Positions 17,042 through 26,081 of a stretch of DNA of 64,000 nucleotides are shown here, piece by piece (position 1 is the stretch's first letter; every line of letters starts with the position of its first letter). Position numbers and translations under genes: made by a program. This stretch comes from Arenibacter catalasegens (GTDB lineage Bacteria; Bacteroidota; Bacteroidia; Flavobacteriales; Flavobacteriaceae): positions 1 through 64,000 of the forward strand of contig NZ_PHQQ01000023.1 in assembly GCF_002909235.1 (NCBI RefSeq), in the 5' to 3' direction. The notes under the pieces were generated by a model. That model had not been told where the DNA came from. It did not search any database and saw nothing but the letters and a program-made list of their open reading frames with translations.

Positions 17042-17611
17042 TTAATTCATAAATAAACTTAGTAGGAAGGCGAACACCATTGTTGAACCATATATTTTCT
17101 TCAATTCCCTGAGCCCTATTTTTAATCTAGATTTAATAGTGCCTAGTGGTATGTCCAATTCTTCGCTTGCCTCCTGTTGGGTCATTCCTTGAAAAAACAG
17201 GGCGTCCAATACAATTTGATATTTTGAATCTATTTTATCCAAATTATCCTGAACGTCTATTAATTCGGGATTTATTCCTTCAGTTCCTAGTTTATATACG
17301 TCGGAAACATCCATTTGGATTTCCTTATCAGATTTGTTGTTTGCACTTCTTAATTTATCTATTGCCGTATTACGGGTAATCCTAAAGAGCCAAGTAAATA
17401 ATTTGGCTTTTGTAGGGTCGTAGGAATCTGATTTTTTCCATATTTTAACAAAGCTTTCCTGTACCACGTCTTGAGCCAAATCTTCATCGCGCACAACTTT
17501 GTAGGCCACACCAAAGAGTGTGTCCCCATAGTGTTCGTATAGGAGTGAAATGGCCTTGTCATTTCGCTCCTGAAGGAGCTCAACAATATGATTTTCCAAT
17601 AGTATGCTCAT
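17042..17611 (-). CDS. RNA polymerase sigma factor, ECF (SigK/RpoE-like)
   Basis: A 189-residue ECF sigma factor. Region 2 includes DEDLAQDVVQESFVKIWK and LFTWLFRITRNTAIDKLR (residues ~42-95). Region 4 includes ALFFQGMTQQEASEEL and the recognition-helix segment IPLGTIKSRLKIGLREL (about 140-175). It is followed by the RskA-like anti-sigma gene, a standard sigma/anti-sigma arrangement. The C-terminal VFAFLLSLFMN tail is unusually hydrophobic. Members paired with RskA-type anti-sigma factors respond to envelope or redox stress in other phyla; the stimulus here is unknown. Confidence 0.92.
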   Translation of the reverse strand: MSILLENHIVELLQERNDKAISLLYEHYGDTLFGVAYKVVRDEDLAQDVVQESFVKIWKKSDSYDPTKAKLFTWLFRITRNTAIDKLRSANNKSDKEIQMDVSDVYKLGTEGINPELIDVQDNLDKIDSKYQIVLDALFFQGMTQQEASEELDIPLGTIKSRLKIGLRELKKIYGSTMVFAFLLSLFMN

Positions 17612-17682
17612 ATAATAGGTGTGTTCTCAAAAAAAAGTTTCCTGGCAATCATCCAATACCCTAATTCTACTCGTATATACAC

Positions 17683-17722
17683 AAACGCTAAATTATAAAA
17701 TTGATTGTTATACTTAGCGTTT
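17683..17722. repeat. Inverted repeat AAACGCTAA ... TTAGCGTTT
   Basis: A perfect 9-bp inverted repeat with a 22-nt A/T-rich spacer lies between the sigma gene start and the 3' end of murB. It could be a protein-binding site for sigma-gene control or a weak transcript end. No assignment is possible from sequence. Confidence 0.35.
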
Positions 17723-17782
17723 TAAATAGATAAATGGACAGCTGGTAACTGTGCATTTAATTTTTGGTTAGTTTGGTTTGGT

Positions 17783-17814
17783 ATAGCCCCTGTCATTGAT
17801 TTGTCAGGGGCTAT
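17783..17814. terminator. Hairpin at the 3' end of murB
   Basis: ATAGCCCCTG pairs with CAGGGGCTAT around a 12-nt loop; the stem includes the murB stop codon. Read along murB (minus strand) the hairpin is not followed by a clean T tract, so termination is plausible but unproven. Confidence 0.5.
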
Positions 17815-18827
17815 TTTATGATATTGACTTCAGGGGTAATTCTTATTCCAAACCTTTTTAGGACCCCGTCCATAATATTTTCTGCCAGCTCAATGATCTC
17901 CTTGCCTGTTGCATTCCCGTAATTAACTAATACCAAAGCTTGATTGCGATGTACCCCGGCATCTCCAAATCGCTTTCCCTTATATCCACATTGCTCTATT
18001 AGCCAGCCCGCAGGAATCTTGAATTCATTTTCGGATACCTTATAAAAGGGGGCGTCCGGATATACCTTCGTAAATTTATCGAATTCCGCCCTGCCTATTA
18101 CGGGATTTTTGAAGAAACTTCCGCTGTTGCCCAATTCTTTAGGGTCTGGCAACTTACTTTTTCGGATGGTAATAACAGCATTGGAGACATCCTTGATACT
18201 AGGGTCTGTAATTCCACAATTTTGTAATTCTGAAACAATGGCCCCGTAGCCAATATTTAGATGGTGATTTCTTTTGGATAATTTAAAATTGACCGAAGTA
18301 ATTATATATTTTCCAAGTCCTTCATTTTTAAAATAAGAATCCCGATATCCAAACTGGCACTCCTCTTTAGTGAAGGTTTTTAGATTCTGGGTGCCTATTT
18401 CCATGGCCTCGCAACTTACAAAGGTGTCCCGTAATTCTACGCCATAAGCACCTATATTTTGAATTGGTGCGGTGCCGGTGTTTCCAGGGATGAGGGATAA
18501 ATTTTCCAAACCGCCATAGTTCTGATCCAAGGTCCACAACACCATTTGATGCCAATTTTCACCAGCATTAACTTTAATACATACCTCATTGGTGTTTTCC
18601 CATATTACCTCAATTCCCTGTAGGTTGATATACAGTACTAGATTTTCTAAATTCTTTGTTATTAGCATGTTGCTGCCGCCTCCAAGAACAAAAAATGGGG
18701 GGTAATCTTGGACTTTAAGTATTTCTTGTAGTCCCTCGATAGAGTTTATATCGCAAAAGAATTTGGCCTTTGCATCTATTCCAAAGGTATTGTAATTTTT
18801 AAGGGATATGTCTTGTTGGATATCCAT
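17811..18827 (-). CDS. murB: UDP-N-acetylenolpyruvoylglucosamine reductase
   Basis: MurB reduces UDP-GlcNAc-enolpyruvate to UDP-MurNAc with NADPH and FAD, in cytoplasmic peptidoglycan precursor synthesis. The 338-residue protein is of the long (type I) form. It has the N-terminal NTFG motif, the FAD-binding GGGSNML (residues 49-55), the IPGNTGTAPIQNIGAYG block, and the catalytic-serine region NSGSFFKNP near residue 230. The AGWLIEQCGYKG segment follows. Its ATG overlaps the stop of the upstream aminotransferase gene (TAATG), so the two are translationally coupled. Confidence 0.96.
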   Translation of the reverse strand: MDIQQDISLKNYNTFGIDAKAKFFCDINSIEGLQEILKVQDYPPFFVLGGGSNMLITKNLENLVLYINLQGIEVIWENTNEVCIKVNAGENWHQMVLWTLDQNYGGLENLSLIPGNTGTAPIQNIGAYGVELRDTFVSCEAMEIGTQNLKTFTKEECQFGYRDSYFKNEGLGKYIITSVNFKLSKRNHHLNIGYGAIVSELQNCGITDPSIKDVSNAVITIRKSKLPDPKELGNSGSFFKNPVIGRAEFDKFTKVYPDAPFYKVSENEFKIPAGWLIEQCGYKGKRFGDAGVHRNQALVLVNYGNATGKEIIELAENIMDGVLKRFGIRITPEVNIIK

Positions 18828-20017
18828 TAGTCAACGTATACCTTTAAGGCTTCCTTTAAAATGTGGACCGCTCTTTTCAAATCTTCTTTTTCCAACACAT
18901 AGGCAATTCTGATCTGGTTTGTGCCCAGGCCTTCCGTAGAATAGAAACCAGCTGCAGGGGCTACCATTACTGTCTCCCCATCCAAATTAAAATCCTCCAA
19001 TAACCATTTGGCAAAAGTGTCTGCATTTTCAATAGGAAGTTGGACAATACAATAGAACGCTCCTTGAGGTTTGGCTACTACCGCTCCCTCAATTTTACTC
19101 AGTTCGGAGACAAGGACGTCCCTGCGTTGCACATATTCCTTTTTTACATCATCAAAATAACTCTGTGGGGTGTCCAAGGCGGCTTCGCAGGCTATCTGCG
19201 CATAGGTCGGTGGAGAAAGTCGAGCTTGGCCAAACTTTAAGGCGGTCTGCATCACTTCCTTGTTTTTAGAGACCAAGTACCCAATTCTGGCGCCACACAT
19301 ACTGTATCTTTTGGAAACCGAGTCTACTATAATGGCGTTTTCCTCCAATCCATCTTCCTGTAGAATGGAATAATGTTCCCTATTGTCATACGTAAATTCA
19401 CGGTACACCTCATCGGCAACCAAGAACAGGTTGTGCTTTTTAACAATAGCTGCAAGTTTTCTTATTTCTTCCTTACTGTATAAATATCCCGTCGGATTGC
19501 CGGGATTGCAAATTAATATAGCTTTAGTTTTAGGAGTGATTAATTTTTCAAACTCCTCGATAGCAGGTAATGCAAAATTATCTTCGATATGGGAAACGAT
19601 AGGGACGACTTTAACTCCTGTTTCGTTCGCAAATCCGTTGTAATTGGCGTAGAAGGGTTCAGGGATAATTATTTCATCATCACTGTCAGCTATAGTGCCC
19701 ATGGCAAAGAAGAGGGCTTCCGAACCTCCCGTTGTCACCATTATATCATCGGCTTCTACATGTATGTGGTTCTTGGCGTAATAGCCGGCAATTTTTTCCC
19801 TGTAGGTTTCGGAACCTTCTGTTCGGCTATAGGCCAATACCTCAAGCGTATTGTTCTTTACGGCATCTAAGGCAATTTTAGGGGTCTTGATGTCGGGTTG
19901 GCCAATATTTAGGTGAATAATTTTAATTCCTCGCTTTAGTGCAGCTTCAGCAAAAGGCACTAATTTTCTAATAGGTGATTCGGGCATTGTTTCGCCTCTT
20001 CGTGATATTGATGGCAT
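18827..20017 (-). CDS. PLP-dependent aminotransferase, aspartate aminotransferase-like (class I/II)
   Basis: This 396-residue protein has a complete fold-type I aminotransferase core: the NIGQPD start, GGSEALFFA cofactor loop (97-105), NPGNPTG (171-177), Asp202 in ADEVY, Schiff-base Lys236 in SVSKRYS and Arg244 downstream, with the final substrate Arg in NQIRIAY. This pattern fits aspartate or aromatic aminotransferases of the I-gamma type; the exact substrate is open. The frame continues upstream to 20089, but the ATG at 20017 starts the family-like MPSISRRGETMPESPIR segment, so I prefer it. It is coupled to murB by a TAATG overlap. Confidence 0.9.
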   Translation of the reverse strand: MPSISRRGETMPESPIRKLVPFAEAALKRGIKIIHLNIGQPDIKTPKIALDAVKNNTLEVLAYSRTEGSETYREKIAGYYAKNHIHVEADDIMVTTGGSEALFFAMGTIADSDDEIIIPEPFYANYNGFANETGVKVVPIVSHIEDNFALPAIEEFEKLITPKTKAILICNPGNPTGYLYSKEEIRKLAAIVKKHNLFLVADEVYREFTYDNREHYSILQEDGLEENAIIVDSVSKRYSMCGARIGYLVSKNKEVMQTALKFGQARLSPPTYAQIACEAALDTPQSYFDDVKKEYVQRRDVLVSELSKIEGAVVAKPQGAFYCIVQLPIENADTFAKWLLEDFNLDGETVMVAPAAGFYSTEGLGTNQIRIAYVLEKEDLKRAVHILKEALKVYVD

Positions 20018-20169
20018 AAGAGTTTTAATTTTTAGCAAAAATGGGAAATCAATATGGACAAAACAATTAAACAGCCTTATTTGATTCAATAGTAATATGT
20101 TAAATCATTCTGTGGCATAATAAATTGTTTGTAAATTTAAAGGAATAGGTTACTTAAAATAGAGAAAAG

Positions 20170-21504
20170 ATGATGTTTTTAAAACATATGGTTTTCCTTA
20201 TTTGGTGTTTTCCGGTTGTATTATTTTCTCAAAATTACGAATTGCCGATTGGTGAAAAATACCAAAAAATAAAATTTAAGCTGGTCAATAATCTCATTAT
20301 TGTTCCAATAGAAGTCAATGGCACAAATCTTTCATTTATATTGGATTCAGGGGTAAATAAGCCCATACTTTTTAATTTATCGGATAAGGATTCCATTCAA
20401 ATAAACAATGTTTCGGAAATTGCCATTAAAGGCCTCGGAGAGGGTGATGCCATTGATGCGTTGAGCTCTAGTGGCAATGTTTTTAAAATTGGTAAAGCGA
20501 TCAATAATGATCAATTGTTGTATGTGGTCATGGATAAGGAGCTTAATCTGTCGCCTAGGCTTGGTTTACCGGTTCATGGTATTATAGGGTATGATCTCTT
20601 TAGGGATTTTGTGGTTGAGATAAATTATAGTTCCAAATTTATTAAACTACATTTCCCTGAATTGTACAAGCGCCCAAAGAAGGCTAGGACACAAACCCTG
20701 CCATTGCACATAGTTCAAAACAAAGCCTATGTTCAGGGGCATGTGTTAATGAAAAATAAACACAGCATTCCCGTTAAACTTTTAGTAGACTCCGGCAGCT
20801 CTGATGCCATATGGCTTTTTGAGGATATTGGTAAGGGGTTGGGCGTGCCGAAAAACAATTATGAAGATTTTTTGGGACAGGGACTTAGTGGCAGCGTTTT
20901 TGGGAAGAGGACAAAAATAGAAGGAATTAGCTTGGGCAGTTTTCAATTAAAGGATGCCAAAGTTGCATTTCCGGATTTGCAGTATTTTAATTCCATCACT
21001 TCCTTAGGAGATCGAAATGGTAGTTTGGGAGGGGAGGTGCTAAAAAGATTTACACTGGTGTTCAATTATAGGGAACGCACACTTAGTTTACGTAAAAATG
21101 CACTCTTTAATCGCCCATTTGACTTTAATTTGAGCGGAATTGATATTCAGCATAATGGCGTTCGTTATATTTCCGAAAGCCTTGCTGATCCCAGAGGGTT
21201 GGTGGTAAAGGATAGTGGTAAATCTTTTGGGGATGTGCAATTGCTTTTCGAGAATAGGACCAGACTTAGTGTGGTTCCAGAGATTATAGTTTCGGGAATA
21301 CGTGCCGGTAGTCCAGGCCATGAGGCGGGTTTGCAGGAAGGCGATGTTATTCTTGCTGTGAATGGAAAGAAGATACATAAATACAAGCTTCAACAGATCT
21401 TGCATATGCTCAATGAAAAGGAAGGCAAAAGGGTGAAGGTCCTAATAGAACGTTATCAAAGGGATATGCTGATTACTTACGTTCTTAAAGATGTCTTTAA
21501 ATAA
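20170..21504 (+). CDS. Secreted retropepsin-like aspartyl protease with C-terminal PDZ domain
   Basis: A 444-residue exported protein. A signal peptide (residues 1-20, ending FSQ) is followed by two aspartyl-protease-like halves, each with an Asp-Ser-Gly motif: ILDSG at Asp59 and LVDSGSSDAIW at Asp207. A PDZ domain (about 375-440) carries GIRAGSPGHEAGLQEGDVI-type residues. Having both aspartates in one chain suggests a monomeric pepsin-like arrangement from two retropepsin units, but the first half could be inactive. The PDZ domain may bind C-termini of substrates. Location is periplasmic or surface. It is convergent with the DUF1573 gene. Substrate is unknown. Confidence 0.85.
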   Translation: MMFLKHMVFLIWCFPVVLFSQNYELPIGEKYQKIKFKLVNNLIIVPIEVNGTNLSFILDSGVNKPILFNLSDKDSIQINNVSEIAIKGLGEGDAIDALSSSGNVFKIGKAINNDQLLYVVMDKELNLSPRLGLPVHGIIGYDLFRDFVVEINYSSKFIKLHFPELYKRPKKARTQTLPLHIVQNKAYVQGHVLMKNKHSIPVKLLVDSGSSDAIWLFEDIGKGLGVPKNNYEDFLGQGLSGSVFGKRTKIEGISLGSFQLKDAKVAFPDLQYFNSITSLGDRNGSLGGEVLKRFTLVFNYRERTLSLRKNALFNRPFDFNLSGIDIQHNGVRYISESLADPRGLVVKDSGKSFGDVQLLFENRTRLSVVPEIIVSGIRAGSPGHEAGLQEGDVILAVNGKKIHKYKLQQILHMLNEKEGKRVKVLIERYQRDMLITYVLKDVFK

Positions 21505-21507
21505 AAA

Positions 21508-21545
21508 AAGCTCGTTAAATACTTAATTAAGTACTCAACAAGCTT
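21508..21545. terminator. Bidirectional terminator-like palindrome
   Basis: A 38-bp imperfect palindrome centred on ACTTAATTAAGT, with arms AAGCTCGTT and AACAAGCTT. It begins right after the protease stop codon and lies before the convergent DUF1573 stop, so it can serve both transcripts. Confidence 0.7.
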
Positions 21546-21564
21546 AATGTTTTTAGAGAAGAAT

Positions 21565-21951
21565 TTATTTGCCTTCTACAGGTAATATCTTTCCCTTTAT
21601 TTTTAACACTACGGTTGGGGTGTCGGCATTGGAAATTACAGTAATTGCCTTTGCAATGGGTCCCACTCTGTTAGTATCATATTTTACTTGTATTTCACCT
21701 GTTTTACCTGGTAAAATTGGATCTTCTGGTTTTTTTGGGATGGTACACCCACAACTAGAGCTAACTTTACTGATAACAAGTGGTGCATTTCCGGTATTAG
21801 TAAATTCAAATACCCTTACGCCATCGCTACCTTTTGCGATTTCACCATAATCAACGGTTTCCGTTTTGAATTTAATTTTCGCTGCATTTTCTTGAGCGGT
21901 AAGGCCAAATCCTAAGAGACCAATAAATAGAACTAGTACTATTTTTTTCAT
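21565..21951 (-). CDS. DUF1573 domain protein, secreted
   Basis: The 128-residue protein has a signal peptide (about residues 1-20, ending LTAQ) and then a single DUF1573 domain of about 100 residues. The domain shows the family's typical phrases: DYGEIAKGSDG near its start, FEFTNTGNAPLVISKVSSSCGCT with the SCGC pair, and the ILPGKTGEIQVKYDT segment. These domains have an immunoglobulin/ASPM-like beta sandwich and are exported in Bacteroidota. No enzymatic role is known. A well-formed flavobacterial promoter precedes it. The gene is monocistronic, convergent with the protease gene. Confidence 0.9.
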   Translation of the reverse strand: MKKIVLVLFIGLLGFGLTAQENAAKIKFKTETVDYGEIAKGSDGVRVFEFTNTGNAPLVISKVSSSCGCTIPKKPEDPILPGKTGEIQVKYDTNRVGPIAKAITVISNADTPTVVLKIKGKILPVEGK

Positions 21952-21974
21952 TTTTTTTAGTTTTTGGTGAATTT

Positions 21975-22005
21975 CAAAAGTAAATGTTTTTAATGAACCT
22001 CCAAA
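21975..22005 (-). promoter_or_regulatory. Flavobacterial promoter for the DUF1573 gene
   Basis: On the minus strand a TTTTGG element (-33, 22002-22005 core) is followed after 19 bp by TACTTTTG (-7, 21975-21982). Both match the Bacteroidota housekeeping consensus TTTG-N19-21-TAnnTTTG. The start codon is 24 bp downstream. Confidence 0.7.
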
Positions 22006-22010
22006 ATTCT

Positions 22011-22040
22011 TTTGTTATGTAATAACGTTACTTATTTTTG
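22011..22040 (+). promoter_or_regulatory. Flavobacterial promoter for valS
   Basis: TTTG at 22011-22014 is followed after 18 bp by TATTTTTG at 22033-22040, matching the -33/-7 consensus. The leader would be about 100 nt. It overlaps the divergent DUF1573 promoter region by a few bases without sharing boxes. Confidence 0.6.
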
Positions 22041-22149
22041 TTTCGTATTTCTAATTGGTCAAAAACCTTAGAATTACAGCAAGTTTAATACTAAATTTGC
22101 ATTCAATTAGTAATCGCCCGCTTAGGGTAAGCAAAAACTGTTCCAAACA

Positions 22150-24780
22150 ATGGAAATTCCTTCAAAATATGAGCCTCAAAAGATAGAGGGCCAATGGTAC
22201 GACTATTGGACAAAGCATAATTATTTTCATTCCATACCGGATAATAGGGAGCCTTATACCATTGTTATACCTCCACCAAATGTTACCGGTGTTCTGCATA
22301 TGGGGCATATGATGAACAATACCCTACAGGATGTGTTGATTCGTAGGGCTCGTTTAATGGGGAAAAATGCCTGTTGGGTACCTGGAACCGATCACGCTTC
22401 CATAGCCACGGAGGCCAAAGTGGTGGCTAAACTAAAGGAGCAGGGAATAGATAAAAAAGATATTACTCGGGAGGAGTTTTTGAAGCACGCTTGGGATTGG
22501 ACCCATGAGTATGGCGGGGTTATCCTGGAACAATTAAAGAAATTGGGCTGTTCTTGCGATTGGGACCGCACCAAGTTCACCATGGATGACAATATGTCCG
22601 CTTCTGTTATTAAAGTCTTTGTGGACCTATATAACAAAGGGTTGATATATAGAGGCTATCGCATGGTGAATTGGGATCCAGAGGCCAAAACAACTTTGTC
22701 CGATGAGGAGGTAATTTATGAGGAAAGACAAGGGTTGTTGTATTATTTGACATATAAAATAGATGGTTCTGACGAAACAGTGACCATTGCTACAACTAGA
22801 CCCGAGACCATTTTAGGGGATACCGCAATCTGTATTAACCCGAATGATGATCGATATTCCCATTTAAAGGGTAAAAATGCTATAGTACCCATATGTAATA
22901 GGGTAATCCCTATTATTGAAGACGAATATGTCGACATCGAATTTGGAACGGGTTGTCTTAAAGTAACCCCTGCACATGATGTTAATGATAAGGCTTTGGG
23001 AGAAAAGCACAATCTGGAGACCATTGATATCTTTAATGAGGATGCCAGTTTAAATAGCTTTGGACTCCATTATGAAGGTCAGGATCGTTTTGTGGTCAGA
23101 AAAGCCATTTCAAAGGAATTGGAGGAAAAGGGCTTTTTGGTGAAAACGGAGCAACATCTTAATAAAATTGGTACTTCTGAAAGAACTAAAGCGGTCATAG
23201 AGCCAAGATTGTCCGATCAATGGTTTTTGAGCATGGAACAATTGGCCAAACCAGCAATAAAGGCAGTTTTAGAGGATGGAGATGTTAAGTTGTTCCCGAA
23301 AAAATTTGAAAATACCTATCGCCATTGGATGGAAAACATCCGGGACTGGAATATTTCTCGACAATTATGGTGGGGACAACAAATTCCGGCTTTTTATTTT
23401 GGAGACGGACAGGAAGATTTTGTGGTAGCAGAAACTAAGGAGGCGGCTTTGGAATTGGCCAGGGTAAAGTCTGGAAATTCGGAGTTGACCTTGGAAGGCC
23501 TAAAACAGGATGTAGATGCTTTGGATACCTGGTTTTCTTCTTGGATCTGGCCGATAAGTGTTTTTAACGGTATTTTGGAGCCCAATAATAAGGAAATAGA
23601 GTACTATTACCCTACCAATGATTTGGTTACCGGACCGGATATCTTGTTCTTTTGGGTGGCTAGAATGATTGTTTCAGGTTACGAATACCGTCAGGAAAAA
23701 CCCTTTGAAAACGTATATCTTACTGGATTGGTTCGCGATAAACAAAGACGTAAAATGTCAAAATCGCTCGGAAATTCACCTGATGCCCTTAAATTGATCG
23801 AGGATTATGGGGCCGACGGCGTTCGTGTAGGACTCTTGTTAAGTTCTGCTGCTGGGAATGATTTAATGTTCGATGAGGCTTTGTGTCAACAAGGAAAAAA
23901 CTTTGCCAATAAAATATGGAACGGATTCCGATTGGTTAAAGGATGGGAGGTAGCCGACCTACAGCAGCCAGAAGCTTCCAAATTAGGTATTGAGTGGTAT
24001 ACCGCTAAATTCAACAAAACCTTTGCGGAAATTGAGGATCATTTTAGCAAGTATCGTATCTCGGATGCCTTAATGGCTATCTATAAACTGGTTTGGGATG
24101 ATTATAGTTCCTGGTTATTGGAAATTATCAAACCTGCCTACCAACAGCCTATAGATAGAATTACGTTTGATGCAGTGATCCATATTTTTGAAGAAAACTT
24201 AAAATTATTGCACCCTTTTATGCCCTTCTTGACCGAGGAAGTTTGGCAGCACATTGCAGATAGAACACCGGAACAGGCCTTGGTAATTGCTAAATGGCCA
24301 AGCGTACAAGTTGTGGATGAGGAATTGATCGAAGGTTTTAATTTTGCTGCGGAGGTAATTGCCGGAGTACGAACCATTCGAAAGGAAAAGAACATTCCTA
24401 TGAAAGAAGCTCTTCAATTGGCAGTATTGAATGATGGGGACATTTCTCGGGATTGGGATGTGGTTATCACCAAGTTAACCAATTTATCGGCTCTTGATTA
24501 TGTAAGCGGTGCCGTGGACGGGGCTCTGACCTTTAGGGTGAAATCCAATGAGTATTTTGTGCCCATGATCGGTGCCATTGATATTGAGGTGGAAATTAAA
24601 AAGTTGGAAGAAGAATTGGAATATACCAAGGGCTTCCTGATTTCGGTCCGTAAGAAATTGTCCAATGAGCGATTTGTGAACAATGCACCTGAGCAGGTCA
24701 TTGCCTTGGAACGACAAAAGGAAGCCGATGCCCTTGCCAAGATCGATACCCTGGAAAAAAGTTTGGCCAGTTTGGAGTAG
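22150..24780 (+). CDS. valS: Valyl-tRNA synthetase
   Basis: This class Ia synthetase charges tRNA-Val. The 876-residue protein has the HIGH-type motif as HMGH (residues 50-53, in [13 protein letters not shown]) and KMSKS at 535-539. Between them is the editing domain with the [12 protein letters not shown] segment, and after them comes the anticodon-binding helical domain with LWDDYSSW-like residues. The C-terminal ~65 residues form the charged coiled-coil arm expected of ValRS ([17 protein letters not shown]...). Length is normal. It is likely expressed alone from the upstream promoter; no T-box-like leader is evident. Confidence 0.97.
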   Translation: MEIPSKYEPQKIEGQWYDYWTKHNYFHSIPDNREPYTIVIPPPNVTGVLHMGHMMNNTLQDVLIRRARLMGKNACWVPGTDHASIATEAKVVAKLKEQGIDKKDITREEFLKHAWDWTHEYGGVILEQLKKLGCSCDWDRTKFTMDDNMSASVIKVFVDLYNKGLIYRGYRMVNWDPEAKTTLSDEEVIYEERQGLLYYLTYKIDGSDETVTIATTRPETILGDTAICINPNDDRYSHLKGKNAIVPICNRVIPIIEDEYVDIEFGTGCLKVTPAHDVNDKALGEKHNLETIDIFNEDASLNSFGLHYEGQDRFVVRKAISKELEEKGFLVKTEQHLNKIGTSERTKAVIEPRLSDQWFLSMEQLAKPAIKAVLEDGDVKLFPKKFENTYRHWMENIRDWNISRQLWWGQQIPAFYFGDGQEDFVVAETKEAALELARVKSGNSELTLEGLKQDVDALDTWFSSWIWPISVFNGILEPNNKEIEYYYPTNDLVTGPDILFFWVARMIVSGYEYRQEKPFENVYLTGLVRDKQRRKMSKSLGNSPDALKLIEDYGADGVRVGLLLSSAAGNDLMFDEALCQQGKNFANKIWNGFRLVKGWEVADLQQPEASKLGIEWYTAKFNKTFAEIEDHFSKYRISDALMAIYKLVWDDYSSWLLEIIKPAYQQPIDRITFDAVIHIFEENLKLLHPFMPFLTEEVWQHIADRTPEQALVIAKWPSVQVVDEELIEGFNFAAEVIAGVRTIRKEKNIPMKEALQLAVLNDGDISRDWDVVITKLTNLSALDYVSGAVDGALTFRVKSNEYFVPMIGAIDIEVEIKKLEEELEYTKGFLISVRKKLSNERFVNNAPEQVIALERQKEADALAKIDTLEKSLASLE

Positions 24781-24856
24781 TAAATTAAAGGTCCTGAAAT
24801 TAAGATGTTCTCGGTTAAAGGAAAATGACACATGGTAAAATGAAATCATCTTGATT

Positions 24857-25873
24857 ATGGCGCAAAAAATAATAAAAACAGGGATGCTATCCTTTGGGAT
24901 GTCGGGTACATTATTCCATGCCCCATTTTTAAATGAGCATCCTGGGTTTCACTTAATAGGAGTTGTTGAGAGAAGTAAGAAATTAGCTCACAAGAGTTAT
25001 CCCGATATCAAAAGTTACGATAGCGTTGATCAGCTTATAGCGGATAAGGACATTGAGCTGGTAATAGTAAATACGCCCAATTTTACGCATTTCGAATTCG
25101 CCCTAAAGGCGCTTAAGGCCAAAAAGCACGTTTTGGTAGAAAAGCCATTTTGTGTTACCAGCTCAGAGGCTAAAGAACTTTTTGCGGAGGCAAAAAAAGC
25201 GGGGCTTTACATTCTTCCTTATCAGAATAGAAGGTATGATAGCGACTTTCTATCCGTTAAAAGTGTATTGGACTCTGGTAAGCTTGGGTCTCTGGTAGAG
25301 GTCCATATGCGGTACGATCGATACCGCCATCATATTGGTCCTAAACTGGCCAAGGAAACCCCAGTGCCTGGAAGTGGCCTCATGTATGATCTTGGTCCTC
25401 ATTTACTGGACGCGACAATAGCACTTTTTGGATATCCATTGGAATGGAGAAAGCACACTGGGCAATTTAGGCCCAAGACCCAAGTGGATGATTATGGGCA
25501 TATACATTTGATGTATCCCAAGGGTGTGCAAGTGTTTATAACCATGAGCATGTTGGTGGTGCAGCCACAAGCTTCATTTGTTCTTAATGGTACTAAGGGT
25601 ACCTTTGTTAAGCCGCGAACGGATATTCAAGAGCAGCAATTGTTGGCAGGAATGAATCCAATGGACCCGTTGTTCGGAATCGAGGAAACGGATAAATTTG
25701 GGGTACTTACCACGATTGCAACGAATGGCGAAAAGCAAATAGAAAAAATTGAATCAACAAAATCGTCCTATATTAATTTGTTTACGGATGTTTATAAGTC
25801 CATTATAGACGGTGTTCCATACCCTATTTCCGAAAGGGATATTGTTATACAATTGGAAATTTTGGAAAAGTAA
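24857..25873 (+). CDS. Gfo/Idh/MocA family oxidoreductase, cytoplasmic
   Basis: A 338-residue NAD(P)-dependent oxidoreductase. The N-terminal Rossmann fold has a degenerate nucleotide loop (LSFGMSGTLFHAPFL) and the conserved HVLVEKPFCVTS motif, whose EKP lysine is the family's catalytic lysine (around residue 95). The C-terminal alpha/beta domain carries YDLGPHLLDATIALFG, with the usual catalytic His region. No signal peptide is present, unlike the two Gfo/Idh proteins encoded 4-6 kb downstream. The frame could begin at a TTG six bases earlier, but the ATG at 24857 is preferred. It resembles E. coli YdgJ/YhhX-like enzymes; the sugar or polyol substrate is unknown. Confidence 0.88.
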   Translation: MAQKIIKTGMLSFGMSGTLFHAPFLNEHPGFHLIGVVERSKKLAHKSYPDIKSYDSVDQLIADKDIELVIVNTPNFTHFEFALKALKAKKHVLVEKPFCVTSSEAKELFAEAKKAGLYILPYQNRRYDSDFLSVKSVLDSGKLGSLVEVHMRYDRYRHHIGPKLAKETPVPGSGLMYDLGPHLLDATIALFGYPLEWRKHTGQFRPKTQVDDYGHIHLMYPKGVQVFITMSMLVVQPQASFVLNGTKGTFVKPRTDIQEQQLLAGMNPMDPLFGIEETDKFGVLTTIATNGEKQIEKIESTKSSYINLFTDVYKSIIDGVPYPISERDIVIQLEILEK

Positions 25874-25999
25874 ATAAGAGTTGTCTGTGATTGGTCTTTT
25901 TTTCATTCTTTTTAAACGTCCCAATTTCCAGTAAAAAGCTAAATAACGATACCTTTGTTTTTTAACGATGTAAATAATTTCAATTTTATTTAATCGTAT

Positions 26000-26047
26000 A
26001 TTTAGGTAACTACAAAATAGTGTGCTGTTTTAAAATTTAGGTAACTA
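26000..26047 (+). repeat. Direct repeat ATTTAGGTAACTA (two copies, 35 bp apart)
   Basis: Two identical 13-bp copies lie at 26000-26012 and 26035-26047, 35 bp start to start (roughly three to three-and-a-half helical turns). They are 35 bp upstream of the CDP-alcohol phosphatidyltransferase start. This suggests binding sites of a tandem-binding regulator. No third copy was seen. Confidence 0.5.
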
Positions 26048-26081
26048 AGTCATTAAAAATGCTCCATAAAAAAAGCTAAAA

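Noticed and set aside
22041-22149. Possible T-box or other leader riboswitch before valS
   Set aside because: The 110-nt leader shows no specifier loop, T-box sequence or antiterminator; T-boxes are not expected in this phylum.
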